A stretch of 64,000 nucleotides of DNA from Ambrosia x helenae (Eukaryota; Streptophyta; Magnoliopsida; Asterales; Asteraceae). Every line of letters begins with the position of its first letter. Position 1 is the first letter of the stretch. Of the stretch, positions 40,330 through 52,761 are shown in pieces. The notes beneath the pieces were generated by a model that saw only the letters and a program-made list of their open reading frames with translations, ran no database searches and was not told where the DNA came from. Location of the stretch: positions 44,452 to 108,451 of the forward strand of contig JAUTDX010000761.1 of the NCBI GenBank assembly GCA_030844895.1, in the 5' to 3' direction. A program made the translations under genes and the position numbers.

Positions 40330-41115
40330 AAAATCTTACATCTTTAACGGAATACACTAAAAACATATATGTTTTGTTATATTTTTTTAGTACATGTTTT
40401 ATAAAAATATATAAAATGAGTATCATAATAAAAAAATGTTCGAAAATCCAACTTTAGAGAAGATGACAAAGTATAAAATTTTGATGGATATATTTATCAT
40501 TACTCATTTTATTAATTTGATAAACTGAATAAATACTTATATTATTTAATTCACTTTGTTCTAATTTAGTAGTAGCTCTGTGCACCACAAGTTTTTTAAT
40601 ATTCAACAGCATTTTTTTTTTTGAAATTTGGACCAATATGTTATTGTCATCATCATGTTTGTGTATGCCGTTGATATTTTCACATGCAACAAAGACCGTC
40701 AATGTATGCCGTTGATATTTCACATGCAGGTAAGACTTGTACCTTGCGTTACATCTGTTTGCTGTTGCAGCAACCATTCAATAGCATCATGAGGATGCTT
40801 TAAACTTGTACATTTTTCTTTTAGGATATGTAAAGTTGAACATATATGGTCTTTATTTTCAAGAACTGGACATCTTAACTTTGTATGTAAGGCACGGCAT
40901 TTCATATGGAATTTAATTAAGGAACTTTGTTTAACATGTAATTATAAATTACTAGGATATAAAGATTTAGAGAAATAGCAGTAACTATTTTTCTGAATTT
41001 GTTCTGAACAATTTCATGCATGACATTTGCAATTCTTTGGTTGCTATCCACCTTTACTCACATATATCTAATCATCAGGAATTAAACACTAAACATTTTC
41101 ATTCTATTTGCCAAG
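40330..41115. other. Upstream spacer of the intact LHCB1
   Basis: AT-rich sequence with a local direct repeat of TGTATGCCGTTGATATTT...CACATGCA (about 40660-40730). Minus-strand ORFs at 40454-40905 have no recognisable features. Nothing else seen. Confidence 0.4.
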
Positions 41116-41123
41116 GACAACAT

Positions 41124-41854
41124 TAGGGCTGTTCACGAGCCGAGCCGAGTCGAACCGAACGGACTTTTGCTCATACTTGGCTCATTTACAAACCGAACTG
41201 AGCTGAGCGGCTCGTTTATAACCGAGCTGAAAAGTGAGCGAACATTGTTCGAGCGCAAATTTTTTCGAGCGAGCGTCGAGAGAGAAACGAGCGAAGAGTA
41301 ATTTGGACAACCATGAAATTGGGATGTTATCTTCAATGTTTTCGTTGTCGAGTGGCAACTAAGATGGAACTGTCCGATGAGGACACTAATATTGAGGTCT
41401 GAGAATGAGGCTTAGGTTGAGTCAATGAGCATACTACAGAGAATAATTAGCACTTTGTGACATAAGGTAATATCAAGCGACGACTAGGGAAGGACGACTA
41501 ATAATATAAAGAAGTCAAGGCTGTCATGTTACGACTTAGGGTTTTACTATTAAACTTAGTATTAAAATTTTTTTGATAAAGTGGGCTAGTCATATTTTAT
41601 TTGCATATATTGGGCCAAGTGTTATGTATAAATCGGTAAATATTACAATGATTTGTGGGTGTATATATAATTATATAATTTATTCTAGCCGAACCGAGCC
41701 GAGCGGACCTTTGCTCGTGCTTGGCTTGTTTACAAACCGAACCGAGCCGATTGGCTCATTTACAACCGAGCGGACGATCGAGCGAGCATTTTTCGAGGAT
41801 TTTCCGAACGAGCGGCGAGCAATCCATGAGCGACGAGCGATTTGAACAGCCATA
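41124..41854. mobile_element. Non-autonomous hAT-type element between the two LHCB1 genes
   Basis: Ends: TAGGGCTGTTCA on the left and, reverse complemented, TATGGCTGTTCA on the right. Flanks GACAACAT (41116-41123) and GACAACGT (41855-41862) match 7 of 8. Both subterminal regions contain related direct-orientation blocks (CCGAACCGAGCCGAG..., CTTGGCT, CGAGCGAGC) at about 41140-41290 and 41690-41840. No transposase frame. It is inserted in the spacer of the divergent LHCB1 pair, well upstream of both TATA boxes. Confidence 0.65.
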
Positions 41855-41862
41855 GACAACGT

Positions 41863-42340
41863 ACATATACAAAAATCTATAAGCGCTAATGATACATTCA
41901 CGATATTTTGTCACATATCACACTGAAGAAGTCGTACGTTATTGATAGAAACAACTTTGATACACGAGTAAAAGTACATACCTTAATCGTGTATCTTATG
42001 AATGTCTTTATAACATGTTTATATGGTCATATCACACCTAAAATAGTATTTTCATTGTTTTTTTCAACATTTTACTAAAACTTTGTTAACAAAATTTGTT
42101 AAACTAACCGAACATTAAGAATAATGAATATTCTCATCCTAATGTTAATTTTAGTTCCGATTCAGAATTAATTATAAATATCCGAGAGACATAAGAACTG
42201 TAAAATATTTTTAACGGCAATAAACTAATTACTAGTTTGCTGGATAGGAAATCTTGATAGAAATTACAAAATTGTCCACATGTCTTCTTTCTATTGGTCC
42301 AGGGAATTATTATTCTTAGCCAACAACAAAGATATCACCC
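41863..42340. other. Distal upstream region of the disrupted LHCB1
   Basis: AT-rich sequence without recognised features up to the CCAAT box at 42342. Confidence 0.4.
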
Positions 42341-42341
42341 A

Positions 42342-42406
42342 CCAATCATGATCAAGATAGAGATCTTAGAAGATAAGAACCCTTGTAAATCGTAACACTA
42401 TTTATA
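42342..42406 (+). promoter_or_regulatory. Core promoter of the disrupted LHCB1: CCAAT, GATA/I-box, TATA
   Basis: CCAATCA (42342-42348) is followed by CAAGATAGAGATCTTAGAAG and GATAAG (I-box, about 42372), then TATTTATA (42399-42406), 86 bp before the ATG. It mirrors the promoter of the intact copy, so transcription initiation may survive even though the reading frame is interrupted. Confidence 0.65.
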
Positions 42407-42904
42407 CCACTTTGAACAACTTGTAAAACTCAAGCTGTCAACCTCCTTAAACTACAACATATTCACTCAGTAGTCTATACGTTCTCATCCAATGGCTGCA
42501 TCAACCATGGCTCTCTCATCTCAATTCGCCGGGCAAGCAATCAAAACCGCTCCATCCAGCTCCGAAATTTTCGGAACCGGAAGGCTTTCCATGAGGAAAA
42601 CTGCCGCACCCAAAAAGGTTGCACCATCAGGAAGCCCATGGTACGGTCCTGACCGTGTCAAATACCTTGGCCCATTCTCTGGTGAGGCCCCATCATACCT
42701 CACTGGAGAATTCCCAGGTGACTATGGTTGGGACACTGCTGGGCTTTCTGCTGACCTAGAGACATTTGCCAAGAACCGTGAGCTTGAGGTCATCCACTGC
42801 AGATGGGCCATGCTCGGGGCTCTTGGGTGTGTCTTCCCAGAGCTTTTGGCCCGTAACGGTGTGAAGTTTGGTGAGGCCGTATGGTTCAAGGCCGGAGCCC
42901 AAAT

Positions 42905-45643
42905 TGTAACAACCCGGACCTAGGGCCCAAAAATTTTTTCACGACTAAAAGTAAGAAGACAAGGAACTAAATAATAATAACAAGAAGTATGCCAACACGA
43001 AACCGAAACCGAAAGTATTTTTATAATTATTTTGACGAGGAAATAATATAATACACGTGACGAGACCGGACCGACACCCGTTAACGAATTTAAACCCGAG
43101 ACGAACCAAACATGGTGAGTCACCAAGGGGGGACACTTGTCCTCCCCCTTGTGTGACAACTCAACACCCAAAAACCATTTGATGAACAAATGGTTTTGTT
43201 AAAACCATTCAATCCAACCACCTATAAAAACCCCCAACCCTCACCCCTTTTTCTTTTTGTCTGCTTATCTACATAACCACACGAGAGAGAGAAAGAGGTG
43301 GAAACTGGAGAAAACCCCACCGCCAAAGTGGTGGAGCACGGTGGCAGGCAACCCCACCTCATCCGGCGACACTCCTCTTAATACAACACACCTCACACAC
43401 ACCTTCCTACTTCTAGAGAGACGCAAGGGAACTGAGATCGAAAAGAGAGAGAGAGCGTAACAGAAGATCCTACAGAGGGAGAAACGTAGAGAGAGAGAGA
43501 GTAACAGAGACAAAGGAGGAGGAGGGTGGCAGAAATAACGAAGGCGGTGGTTAGGGTTCCGGCTAGGGTTAAGTGAAGAGACGAAAGAAGGCGACGGCGG
43601 CGGACCTGGTGAGGGTTGTTGAGGGCAGCAGTGAAGGTTTTCGGGTAGGGTTTTTGTATGACAGATTGTTGACGGCTCCATTAGAGTTCCGATTAGGTCC
43701 CGGACAAAATCAGGTATGAAACCAAAGATTATTGGTCTTTGTTATAGGTTTAAGTTATTATAACTGATATGGTTATTGGGTGGCTGTGATGGTGGTTACT
43801 GGTAGTCCTGGGTAGCAGAGGAGGTGAAGAATGGACTGTGGTGGTTTAGACCTAATATTATCGGTCAGGAGGTGACAACCGAAGGATATGGTGGTGGTAA
43901 GGTGAAGGGATGGTCTAGGTAGATGGATTGGTGATGATTTGTGAAGGAACAGTAGATCGGGTCAAGAACAAGGATCGGACCTTTAGTCAACCAGATTAAG
44001 CTTTGGTCAACAGAAGTCAACTAGGACAGAATCTGGTCAACGCGAACTAAAAATGAGTATGAGGTATAATCGAACCTATTAATACAATAATTATACTTAT
44101 TTATAAGTTACATATGTATAACTCGCGTGTGGACTTGACGAGCTCTTAGAAACCTAGAATAAAGTAGATACATTTTGGAATGAACATAGATAGCTTGAGC
44201 CTTTGGGATTAGATACACAGACTTGGGAAATTTGACCAAATATAAATCAACTTGGTATTGGAACGTAAGATTCGGACAATGATATAATCAACGTGAACTA
44301 ATTTATGAACATAGGAGGTTTGGAACGGATATGAGACTACGACTATTGTTGGATTAAATAATGTACACTTTGGACATCTAAACTCAAGGCATGGACTCGA
44401 CATTTGAGCATGGGAGACCAAGACTTGGAATGGATTGAAGCGACATGTATCTTAAATAAACGTATACGAACAAATTGGATCTAGTTGATAATAGCAATAT
44501 TTAGACATGGACTTGGAACATATAATATCGACAAATACCATTTAGCAACTAGCGTATGCCGGAACCTTGAATGGACAACTTGAACGCTTAAAATATAATA
44601 TGAACCATGGAACATTAGAGACTTTAGACTATACACTTGAACATATAAGCATATACTAAGATATATTATATATCGACATATGTATTAAGACGAGTACAAG
44701 TCAGTAACATTTGGACAATGAAACTAGGATGCGGACTTGATTGGAACTAGACATGGAATTGTACTAAATAGAAACCATATGCCCAAGCTCGTCTCCACGC
44801 ATGACCTTTGTAATTAAACCAAAGACTAATAACATTGTCGACTTAGGATTCGCTCAGGAAGATACCAGTCGCGATGGCAAACACTCGTTTCTCATATTTG
44901 CGCTTCTGCATTGCATCCAGGTGAGTTCGTGTACTTCCCCTTTTTCTGTTTTAAATGCTTTGGGGGTGAACATATGCTTGTGTGTATAAACTGTTTTGTG
45001 TATAAACTTAATAGATGTGACAAGGGCTCCCAAAACCAAATGCACACTCATTAACCCAAGGGATTGGGCCACTTAATGTATGGGTAGTACTACTTGGGGA
45101 ATCCCCCACGCACAGTGGATCCGGAGGCCCGGAAAACCCTCCACTGAGGTCTGCGGACCGTTGCGGCATATATTATGCCGTGGGAATCCATAATGGGAGT
45201 AGATGGATTCCGTGTTAGGATTGAGGTGTGATACTTGTACATCACTATGTTTTGAACTGTGTAAACTTGTTTTTGAACTGTTAAACTGTTTTGGGTTTAT
45301 TTAACTACTTACACGGACTCACCGGCATATTTTGCTGACCCAAACTCTTTTAAGCATGTGTTCAGGTACTGCGGATGAATGGATGGCAACACGAGGTATA
45401 GGATAGCTAAATGCGGATTAGAGATAAGCATGATAGAGATTGGATCGACTAGTGGATTACACTTCTACGACGACCGCCGCGATTCGTCCTGCTTAGTTAC
45501 TAGTGTATTTATTAAAGTTATGTATTTATTTTTGGATTAGAAATTGTATATAACTTTCAAATATTAGTTATCGTTGCTTCCGTTGTGCAAGTCTGTTACC
45601 AAACTGTCGTAACGTCCAGCCCCCTCCTGGTCGGGTTGTTACA
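42905..45643 (+). repeat. 5' LTR (2739 bp)
   Basis: Begins TGTAACAACCCGGACC, ends CGGGTTGTTACA. It contains a TATA-like CCTATAAAAACCCC at about 43221 followed by a GA-rich leader, then a GGTGAGTTCGTGTACTT segment at about 44919. Small ORFs inside occur identically in the 3' LTR and are not genes. Confidence 0.95.
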
Positions 45644-45646
45644 AGT

Positions 45647-45658
45647 TGGTATCAGAGC
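45647..45658 (+). other. Primer-binding site (initiator tRNA-Met)
   Basis: TGGTATCAGAGC, 3 bp inside the 5' LTR; the standard plant PBS complementary to the 3' end of initiator tRNA-Met. Confidence 0.95.
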
Positions 45659-47723
45659 AACGGTTGTGCCGAAATAGGATATCTCCCGATATCCTATACC
45701 ACACCAGGACAACTTAGAGAACTTAGCGGTTAAGGCTCTAAGACTACCTAGCTAGGGAATGCTTTGAAATTACATAAGACTGACCAGAGTAAGAAACAAA
45801 GTAAGTCGAAACTCGAGTACCTGAACACGCTAGAATGCTTGTAAGGACTTGGAACCAGTTTGACTAGTGAGCGGACTTTGTGAGATACGAGAATGATGAC
45901 TACAACGGAGATTACTAGAATAGTTCCGTGAGGTAAATTGACGATTACACTTGACGTCATGTAATTGTGAATTTACAGGCACGAAAAAGTTCTAAGAAAT
46001 CCGAAGAGTCGCCAAAATTGTGAGTATTGACTATAATGACTATAGACTTATAAGAAAATGGACAGCGAGATAGTCGTAACCAAATACATGATATACTTGT
46101 GTGACTAGAACCGGCATGTTTTGTGACTCGGCGTAGTATACACATGTACTTGACTTTATGACCAAGGTGGTATTTATTTCTAAATATTTATATACGCGTA
46201 ACTATTAGTGAATAATATTATGAATGACTAACTTTTCATGTCTAAGGTGTAAGCTAGCCATAAAAATCAGGTATCTCGCCAAGGATTTGGCGCTACAATT
46301 TGAAAGAGCCCGAAATACCAAGAAGCAATTCGATCAACTTAGCGATTACACAAACCGATAAGTTTTACTTTTACCCAAATAGATATCGCCTACTTTACTA
46401 TTATGAAATTCTGGTTCACGAATACATAACCGTAAGAATTATACATATACATCCACCTATCGGCTAAGGCCAAAAGTTACGGGCTTAACCCTTGATTACT
46501 AAATTTCCCATTCGAACCTAAACAATTTAAGCTAGAAATAGAGTCTTGAGATTTGTAGTATCATAGTATAATTTAGAGGAGAGGCCTAAGTGAAAATAGA
46601 AATACCAATAAACCATGTTCATGGGTGTATGCATACTGTGGCTACTTAATCCGGTGACCCGAAGAAACTAGGATTGAACACTACATGAAGTATTCCTAAG
46701 GATGATACGTGTTTCGTCGCTTTGATACCCATGATGTCGTTAGAAATTATTGTCAAAACCTTTGGATTAAGCTTTATAACTATCTAGTATAATGATGAAT
46801 TATCCATAGGAAACATATTAGAATTATACACGGTAGGCTCTAACGGGGGAGTGAACCTAAATACGACGGCAACTACACATAAGACGCGTCACGTATAGGT
46901 CGATATTACTAAGATTTGACCAAATCGCTATAGTTTACAATTTAAATTGTAAGATAAATCCTAAGGGATGTCACAAAAATTACTCGCAGGGCCAAGATCG
47001 CCCTTTATAAGTTTAGAATACCATATTGTTTATACCCACTTTTAGCATAATACCACACCTCATATATTATAACATCAAAATATTGTAAGAAAACGCTCAT
47101 TATGCGAATATACACCAAGATTCATGAAAAAGGAAGTTTAGAAAATAGTCCCCACGTAAGCATAAAAGCTAGCAAGAGTGACTTGTTTTAAATAGCATAT
47201 GACTACATCATAGCGTTTGACTTACGAAAACAAGGTTATTAAGAACTAGTAACTAGTGGAGCACACATATAGGAATTCTAGACTAAGACAACTATAAGAA
47301 CCATAATTGAGGTACAATCATGACACCTATATTGCAGAATCATCACCCTTTTTCATCAGTTAGATTTAGATATAGAATTTTTATCAAATTTTTGCGGAGA
47401 TTTTCAGTACATTCACGAGGTATCATTGGTGTGGTGGGTTAGCTGCGGTACACCCTATATATAAACACCTACGATGCATCGAAAATGGAAACTGAGAATC
47501 GAATTAAGAATCAACAGTAGTCTAACAGATGTATAAACTTTTTGTTTTGGAAACTAAACATAGTGTAAGGCTTGATGTGAAACAACCAGAAATTACGAAA
47601 GGATTTAAGAAAAGAAGCATGTACGCACAAGATAAATAAACCCAAACAGTGAATCCAATTATGGAAAATATTGGAGGTGTCCAATGGATAGACCGAAAGT
47701 AATTCCGAGGACGGAATTCTATT

Positions 47724-47736
47724 AAGAGGGGGAGAA
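47724..47736 (+). other. Polypurine tract
   Basis: AAGAGGGGGAGAA directly abuts the 3' LTR; the plus-strand primer for reverse transcription. Confidence 0.95.
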
Positions 47737-50473
47737 TGTAACAACCCGGACCTAGGGCCCAAAAATTTTTTCACGACTAAAAGTAAGAAGACAAGGAACT
47801 AAATAATAATAACAAGAAGTATGCCAACACGAAACCGAAACCGAAAGTATTTTTATAATTATTTTGACGAGGAAATAATATAATACACGTGACGAGACCG
47901 GACCGACACCCGTTAACGAATTTAAACCCGAGACGAACCAAACATGGTGAGTCACCAAGGGGGGACACTTGTCCTCCCCCTTGTGTGACAACTCAACACC
48001 CAAAAACCATTTGATGAACAAATGGTTTTGTTAAAACCATTCAATCCAACCACCTATAAAAACCCCCAACCCTCACCCCTTTTTCTTTTTGTCTGCTTAT
48101 CTACATAACCACACGAGAGAGAGAAAGAGGTGGAAACTGGAGAAAACCCCACCGCCAAAGTGGTGGAGCACGGTGGCAGGCAACCCCACCTCATCCGGCG
48201 ACACTCCTCTTAATACAACACACCTCACACACACCTTCCTACTTCTAGAGAGACGCAAGGGAACTGAGATCGAAAAGAGAGAGAGAGCGTAACAGAAGAT
48301 CCTACAGAGGGAGAAACGTAGAGAGAGAGAGAGTAACAGAGACAAAGGAGGAGGAGGGTGGCAGAAATAACGAAGGCGGTGGTTAGGGTTCCGGCTAGGG
48401 TTAAGTGAAGAGACGAAAGAAGGCGACGGCGGCGGACCTGGTGAGGGTTGTTGAGGGCAGCAGTGAAGGTTTTCGGTAGGGTTTTTGTATGACAGATTGT
48501 TGACGGCTCCATTAGAGTTCCGATTAGGTCCCGGACAAAATCAGGTATGAAACCAAAGATTATTGGTCTTTGTTATAGGTTTAAGTTATTATAACTGATA
48601 TGGTTATTGGGTGGCTGTGATGGTGGTTACTGGTAGTCCTGGGTAGCAGAGGAGGTGAAGAATGGACTGTGGTGGTTTAGACCTAATATTATCGGTCAGG
48701 AGGTGACAACCGAAGGATATGGTGGTGGTAAGGTGAAGGGATGGTCTAGGTAGATGGATTGGTGATGATTTGTGAAGGAACAGTAGATCGGGTCAAGAAC
48801 AAGGATCGGACCTTTAGTCAACCAGATTAAGCTTTGGTCAACAGAAGTCAACTAGGACAGAATCTGGTCAACGCGAACTAAAAATGAGTATGAGGTATAA
48901 TCGAACCTATTAATACAATAATTATACTTATTTATAAGTTACATATGTATAACTCGCGTGTGGACTTGACGAGCTCTTAGAAACCTAGAATAAAGTAGAT
49001 ACATTTTGGAATGAACATAGATAGCTTGAGCCTTTGGGATTAGATACACAGACTTGGGAAATTTGACCAAATATAAATCAACTTGGTATTGGAACGTAAG
49101 ATTCGGACAATGATATAATCAACGTGAACTAATTTATGAACATAGGAGGTTTGGAACGGATATGAGACTACGACTATTGTTGGATTAAATAATGTACACT
49201 TTGGACATCTAAACTCAAGGCATGGACTCGACATTTGAGCATGGGAGACCAAGACTTGGAATGGATTGAAGCGACATGTATCTTAAATAAACGTATACGA
49301 ACAAATTGGATCTAGTTGATAATAGCAATATTTAGACATGGACTTGGAACATATAATATCGACAAATACCATTTAGCAACTAGCGTATGCCGGAACCTTG
49401 AATGGACAACTTGAACGCTTAAAATATAATATGAACCATGGAACATTAGAGACTTTAGACTATACACTTGAACATATAAGCATATACTAAGATATATTAT
49501 ATATCGACATATGTATTAAGACGAGTACAAGTCAGTAACATTTGGACAATGAAACTAGGATGCGGACTTGATTGGAACTAGACATGGAATTGTACTAAAT
49601 AGAAACCATATGCCCAAGCTCGTCTCCACGCATGACCTTTGTAATTAAACCAAAGACTAATAACATTGTCGACTTAGGATTCGCTCAGGAAGATACCAGT
49701 CGCGATGGCAAACACTCGTTTCTCATATTTGCGCTTCTGCATTGCATCCAGGTGAGTTCGTGTACTTCCCCTTTTTCTGTTTTAAATGCTTTGGGGTGAA
49801 CATATGCTTGTGTGTATAAACTGTTTTGTGTATAAACTTAATAGATGTGACAAGGGCTCCCAAAACCAAATGCACACTCATTAACCCAAGGGATTGGGCC
49901 ACTTAATGTATGGGTAGTACTACTTGGGGAATCCCCCACGCACAGTGGATCCGGAGGCCCGGAAAACCCTCCACTGAGGTCTGCGGACCGTTGCGGCATA
50001 TATTATGCCGTGGGAATCCATAATGGGAGTAGATGGATTCCGTGTTAGGATTGAGGTGTGATACTTGTACATCACTATGTTTTGAACTGTGTAAACTTGT
50101 TTTTGAACTGTTAAACTGTTTTGGGTTTATTTAACTACTTACACGGACTCACCGGCATATTTTGCTGACCCAAACTCTTTTAAGCATGTGTTCAGGTACT
50201 GCGGATGAATGGATGGCAACACGAGGTATAGGATAGCTAAATGCGGATTAGAGATAAGCATGATAGAGATTGGATCGACTAGTGGATTACACTTCTACGA
50301 CGACCGCCGCGATTCGTCCTGCTTAGTTACTAGTGTATTTATTAAAGTTATGTATTTATTTTTGGATTAGAAATTGTATATAACTTTCAAATATTAGTTA
50401 TCGTTGCTTCCGTTGTGCAAGTCTGTTACCAAACTGTCGTAACGTCCAGCCCCCTCCTGGTCGGGTTGTTACA
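47737..50473 (+). repeat. 3' LTR (2737 bp)
   Basis: Copy of the 5' LTR with two single-base deletions relative to it (TCGGTAGGG for TCGGGTAGGG near 48475; TTTGGGGTG for TTTGGGGGTG near 49793). Followed directly by the target duplication CAAAT. Confidence 0.95.
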
Positions 50474-50866
50474 CAAATCTTTAGCGAAGGTGGGCTTGAT
50501 TATTTGGGTAACCCAAGTTTGATCCATGCCCAGAGCATCTTGGCTATTTGGGCCACTCAAGTAATCTTAATGGGTGCGGTAGAGGGATACAGAATTGCGG
50601 GTGGGCCCTTGGGTGAGGTTGTTGACCCACTTTACCCTGGTGGTAGCTTTGATCCATTGGGGCTTGCTGATGATCCAGAGGCTTTTGCTGAGTTAAAGGT
50701 GAAGGAGATCAAGAATGGAAGGCTAGCCATGTTCTCGATGTTTGGGTTCTTTGTTCAAGCCATTGTGACCGGAAAGGGACCATTGGAGAACCTAGCTGAC
50801 CACCTTGCGGACCCTGTTGCTAACAATGCTTGGTCTTATGCGACAAACTTTGTCCCCGGGAAGTGA

Positions 50867-52138
50867 ACTATTTGACATATGGATTATTCTATCTTGAAAA
50901 TGTTTTGTATGGGCTTTATATCAAGTTCTTTGTATATTAATAATTATTGTTGAATAATCATATTGTTACTCTTTTATATATTGTTTCTCATTTTTCTATG
51001 TATGTAATAAAGGTAACATTGTTAATTACGAACTTTGCAGTGATCAGTTAAATATTTGAGTTTAATTCTATGAGAAAGTGACAAGAAAATAAATAAAATT
51101 ATGATAATTTAACAATTTTCTTATATTAAAAATAATAATAATTAAATCACCAATAATTAATGAGTTGAAGTTATCCAATAATATTAAGAGAGTGAGAATT
51201 TAGTAAGTAAAAATTTTCTTGAATTTTACAACTAAATATATATTTTTGACGTGAGATTTTAAATTTTGTTAAGTTAATTTTTAAAAACGTTTTTTTTTTT
51301 CCAGATGGGAATTAAGTTTATTTCTAATACCACATATTTTTTTATTATTTAATATATTGTATTTTTACTATTATTTACCATCCAACTACATTAAGTTTTT
51401 AAAATTTTTTTAGATATCACTTATAAAAACAATTATTTTCGTTATATTTCGTTATTAGTTTTTAGCTAACATAAGGTTGAATTTGATGAAGTTTTAAATA
51501 TAACTGTATTTAAGGTTTTAGTATTTAATTTTATATAAATTTATTTGGTTATTAATATAATAACTATCTTTAATTAAAAAACGATTATTCATAATTAATT
51601 AGGATAAATAATATCTTAACTAAGCAAACGATTATAGCTCATATGAAGGTAGCCTAACATATAAAGATTCATCTTAGGATCCATAAACTATTATATCAAT
51701 TTGTTTTACCTATCAAGCTCAAACTCAAGTTGACACCGAGATTTTTCCATGGGTCTAGTTTAAAAATTGTCGATTTCGAGCCTTACAAATTCTAACACTC
51801 ACCCCTTAACGCTCGGGTTTCATCAACTAGTATTCAATTTCAATTCTCACTTAGTTGAAAAATCTTCGTATAACTTGAAATTTTGGCACTAGGCTGGCTA
51901 CCTTCGCGTCTTCAAATAGCATTATAACACAACACTATTACAAGAAAACTAGTCAGTCCTACGAAAGTTAAGATAGCAAAAAATTTTGTCACAACTTCAG
52001 CATATGTGTGACGCATTTTTCACGAATGCACAATGTTACATATGAAAAACTACTTTAGAATTTGGTACATTGTATAACAGAAAATGTTCCAAGTACAAAA
52101 CATTTGAAAGTTGATAAAGTTCACAACTAGAAGATATA
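50867..52138. other. AT-rich spacer after LHCB1
   Basis: Includes the LHCB1 3' flank, then very AT-rich sequence with a T13 run at about 51289. No gene or repeat family recognised. Confidence 0.5.
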
Positions 52139-52720
52139 CTAATTATTTTCTAGGAAATTCTTCTGTATTTTGCAAAGCCTAACCACAGTTTCTTTCATGT
52201 TTATCCTTAGAGTAGATGACTCATAGGTGCAATCCATTGCTAGATTGAAAATAGTTTGCCAAAGATTCTTGCTTAGTATATAAATGTTCACTGAATAACT
52301 CTTTGTCAACAACTTCAAAAACTGAACGTTGTGTTGCTTCAGAAACCCAACTACGCAAACTTACCTCACCGCAAAACATTTCTTCCGTGGGCTTCTTCCT
52401 GGTGAACGTTTCCAACAATAGAATGCCGAAACTATAGACATCGCTTCCTGGTGACACTATTCCTCCCATCCCATATTCTGTACATGTCATAAGTGCATAT
52501 AAAACGTTGTTGATTATTCATTTAAATCTACCAAATATCATGTTCTTTTTCGATAAACTTTACATCATTGCTTATGGACATTTCACTGCAAACCATAGGT
52601 AGGGGCTAGGAAAATATACAATATTTCTTCGAAAGCATACAATAAAAAGAAAGTATTTGATTTTTTTTTTTTGAAAATTTTATGTAAAATAATGATAAAA
52701 TAAGTCTATATAACACTACA

Positions 52721-52761
<41 letters not shown>

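Larger units (their letters stand above)
42905..50473 (+). mobile_element. Non-autonomous gypsy-type LTR retrotransposon (LARD-like) in LHCB1
   Basis: The 7569-bp element has 2739-bp and 2737-bp LTRs starting TGTAACAACCCGG and ending GGGTTGTTACA, and a perfect 5-bp duplication CAAAT (42900-42904, 50474-50478). A primer-binding site complementary to initiator tRNA-Met lies 3 bp after the 5' LTR and a polypurine tract precedes the 3' LTR, so the element is in sense with the gene. The 2093-bp interior shows no gag, protease, reverse transcriptase or integrase; ORFs there are under 75 codons. Long LTRs plus a non-coding interior match the LARD class, mobilised in trans. The LTRs differ, as far as I could read, only by two single-base indels (near 43645 and 44966). 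Confidence 0.95.
42492..50866 (+). pseudogene. LHCB1: LHCB1 copy split by an LTR retrotransposon
   Basis: The 5' part (42492-42904) encodes the transit peptide through helix B up to Ala-Gln and two bases of the Ile codon. The 3' part (50479-50866) resumes with the rest of that codon and runs to PGK-stop. Leaving out the retrotransposon and one copy of the CAAAT duplication keeps the frame continuous, and both parts are otherwise open. As it stands, translation would run about six codons into the LTR and stop at 42923, losing helices C and A. One coding change stands out: ADLE where LHCB1 proteins, including the neighbouring intact copy, have ADPE (about residue 88). An intron-like removal of the element is conceivable but there is no evidence for it. 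Confidence 0.95.

Noticed and set aside
42920..43681. Minus- and plus-strand ORFs inside the LTRs (repeated at 47752-48512)
   Set aside because: They occur identically in both LTRs, lack any recognisable domain and reflect the LTR's GA- and CT-rich leader.
45647..45664. tRNA gene
   Set aside because: TGGTATCAGAGCAACGG is only the primer-binding site; there is no cloverleaf around it. No tRNA or rRNA gene was recognised anywhere in the window.
45644..47736. Possible hidden gag-pol in the retrotransposon interior
   Set aside because: All frames are short, and none of the usual words (zinc knuckle, DTGA, YVDD/YLDD, HHCC) was found on either strand.
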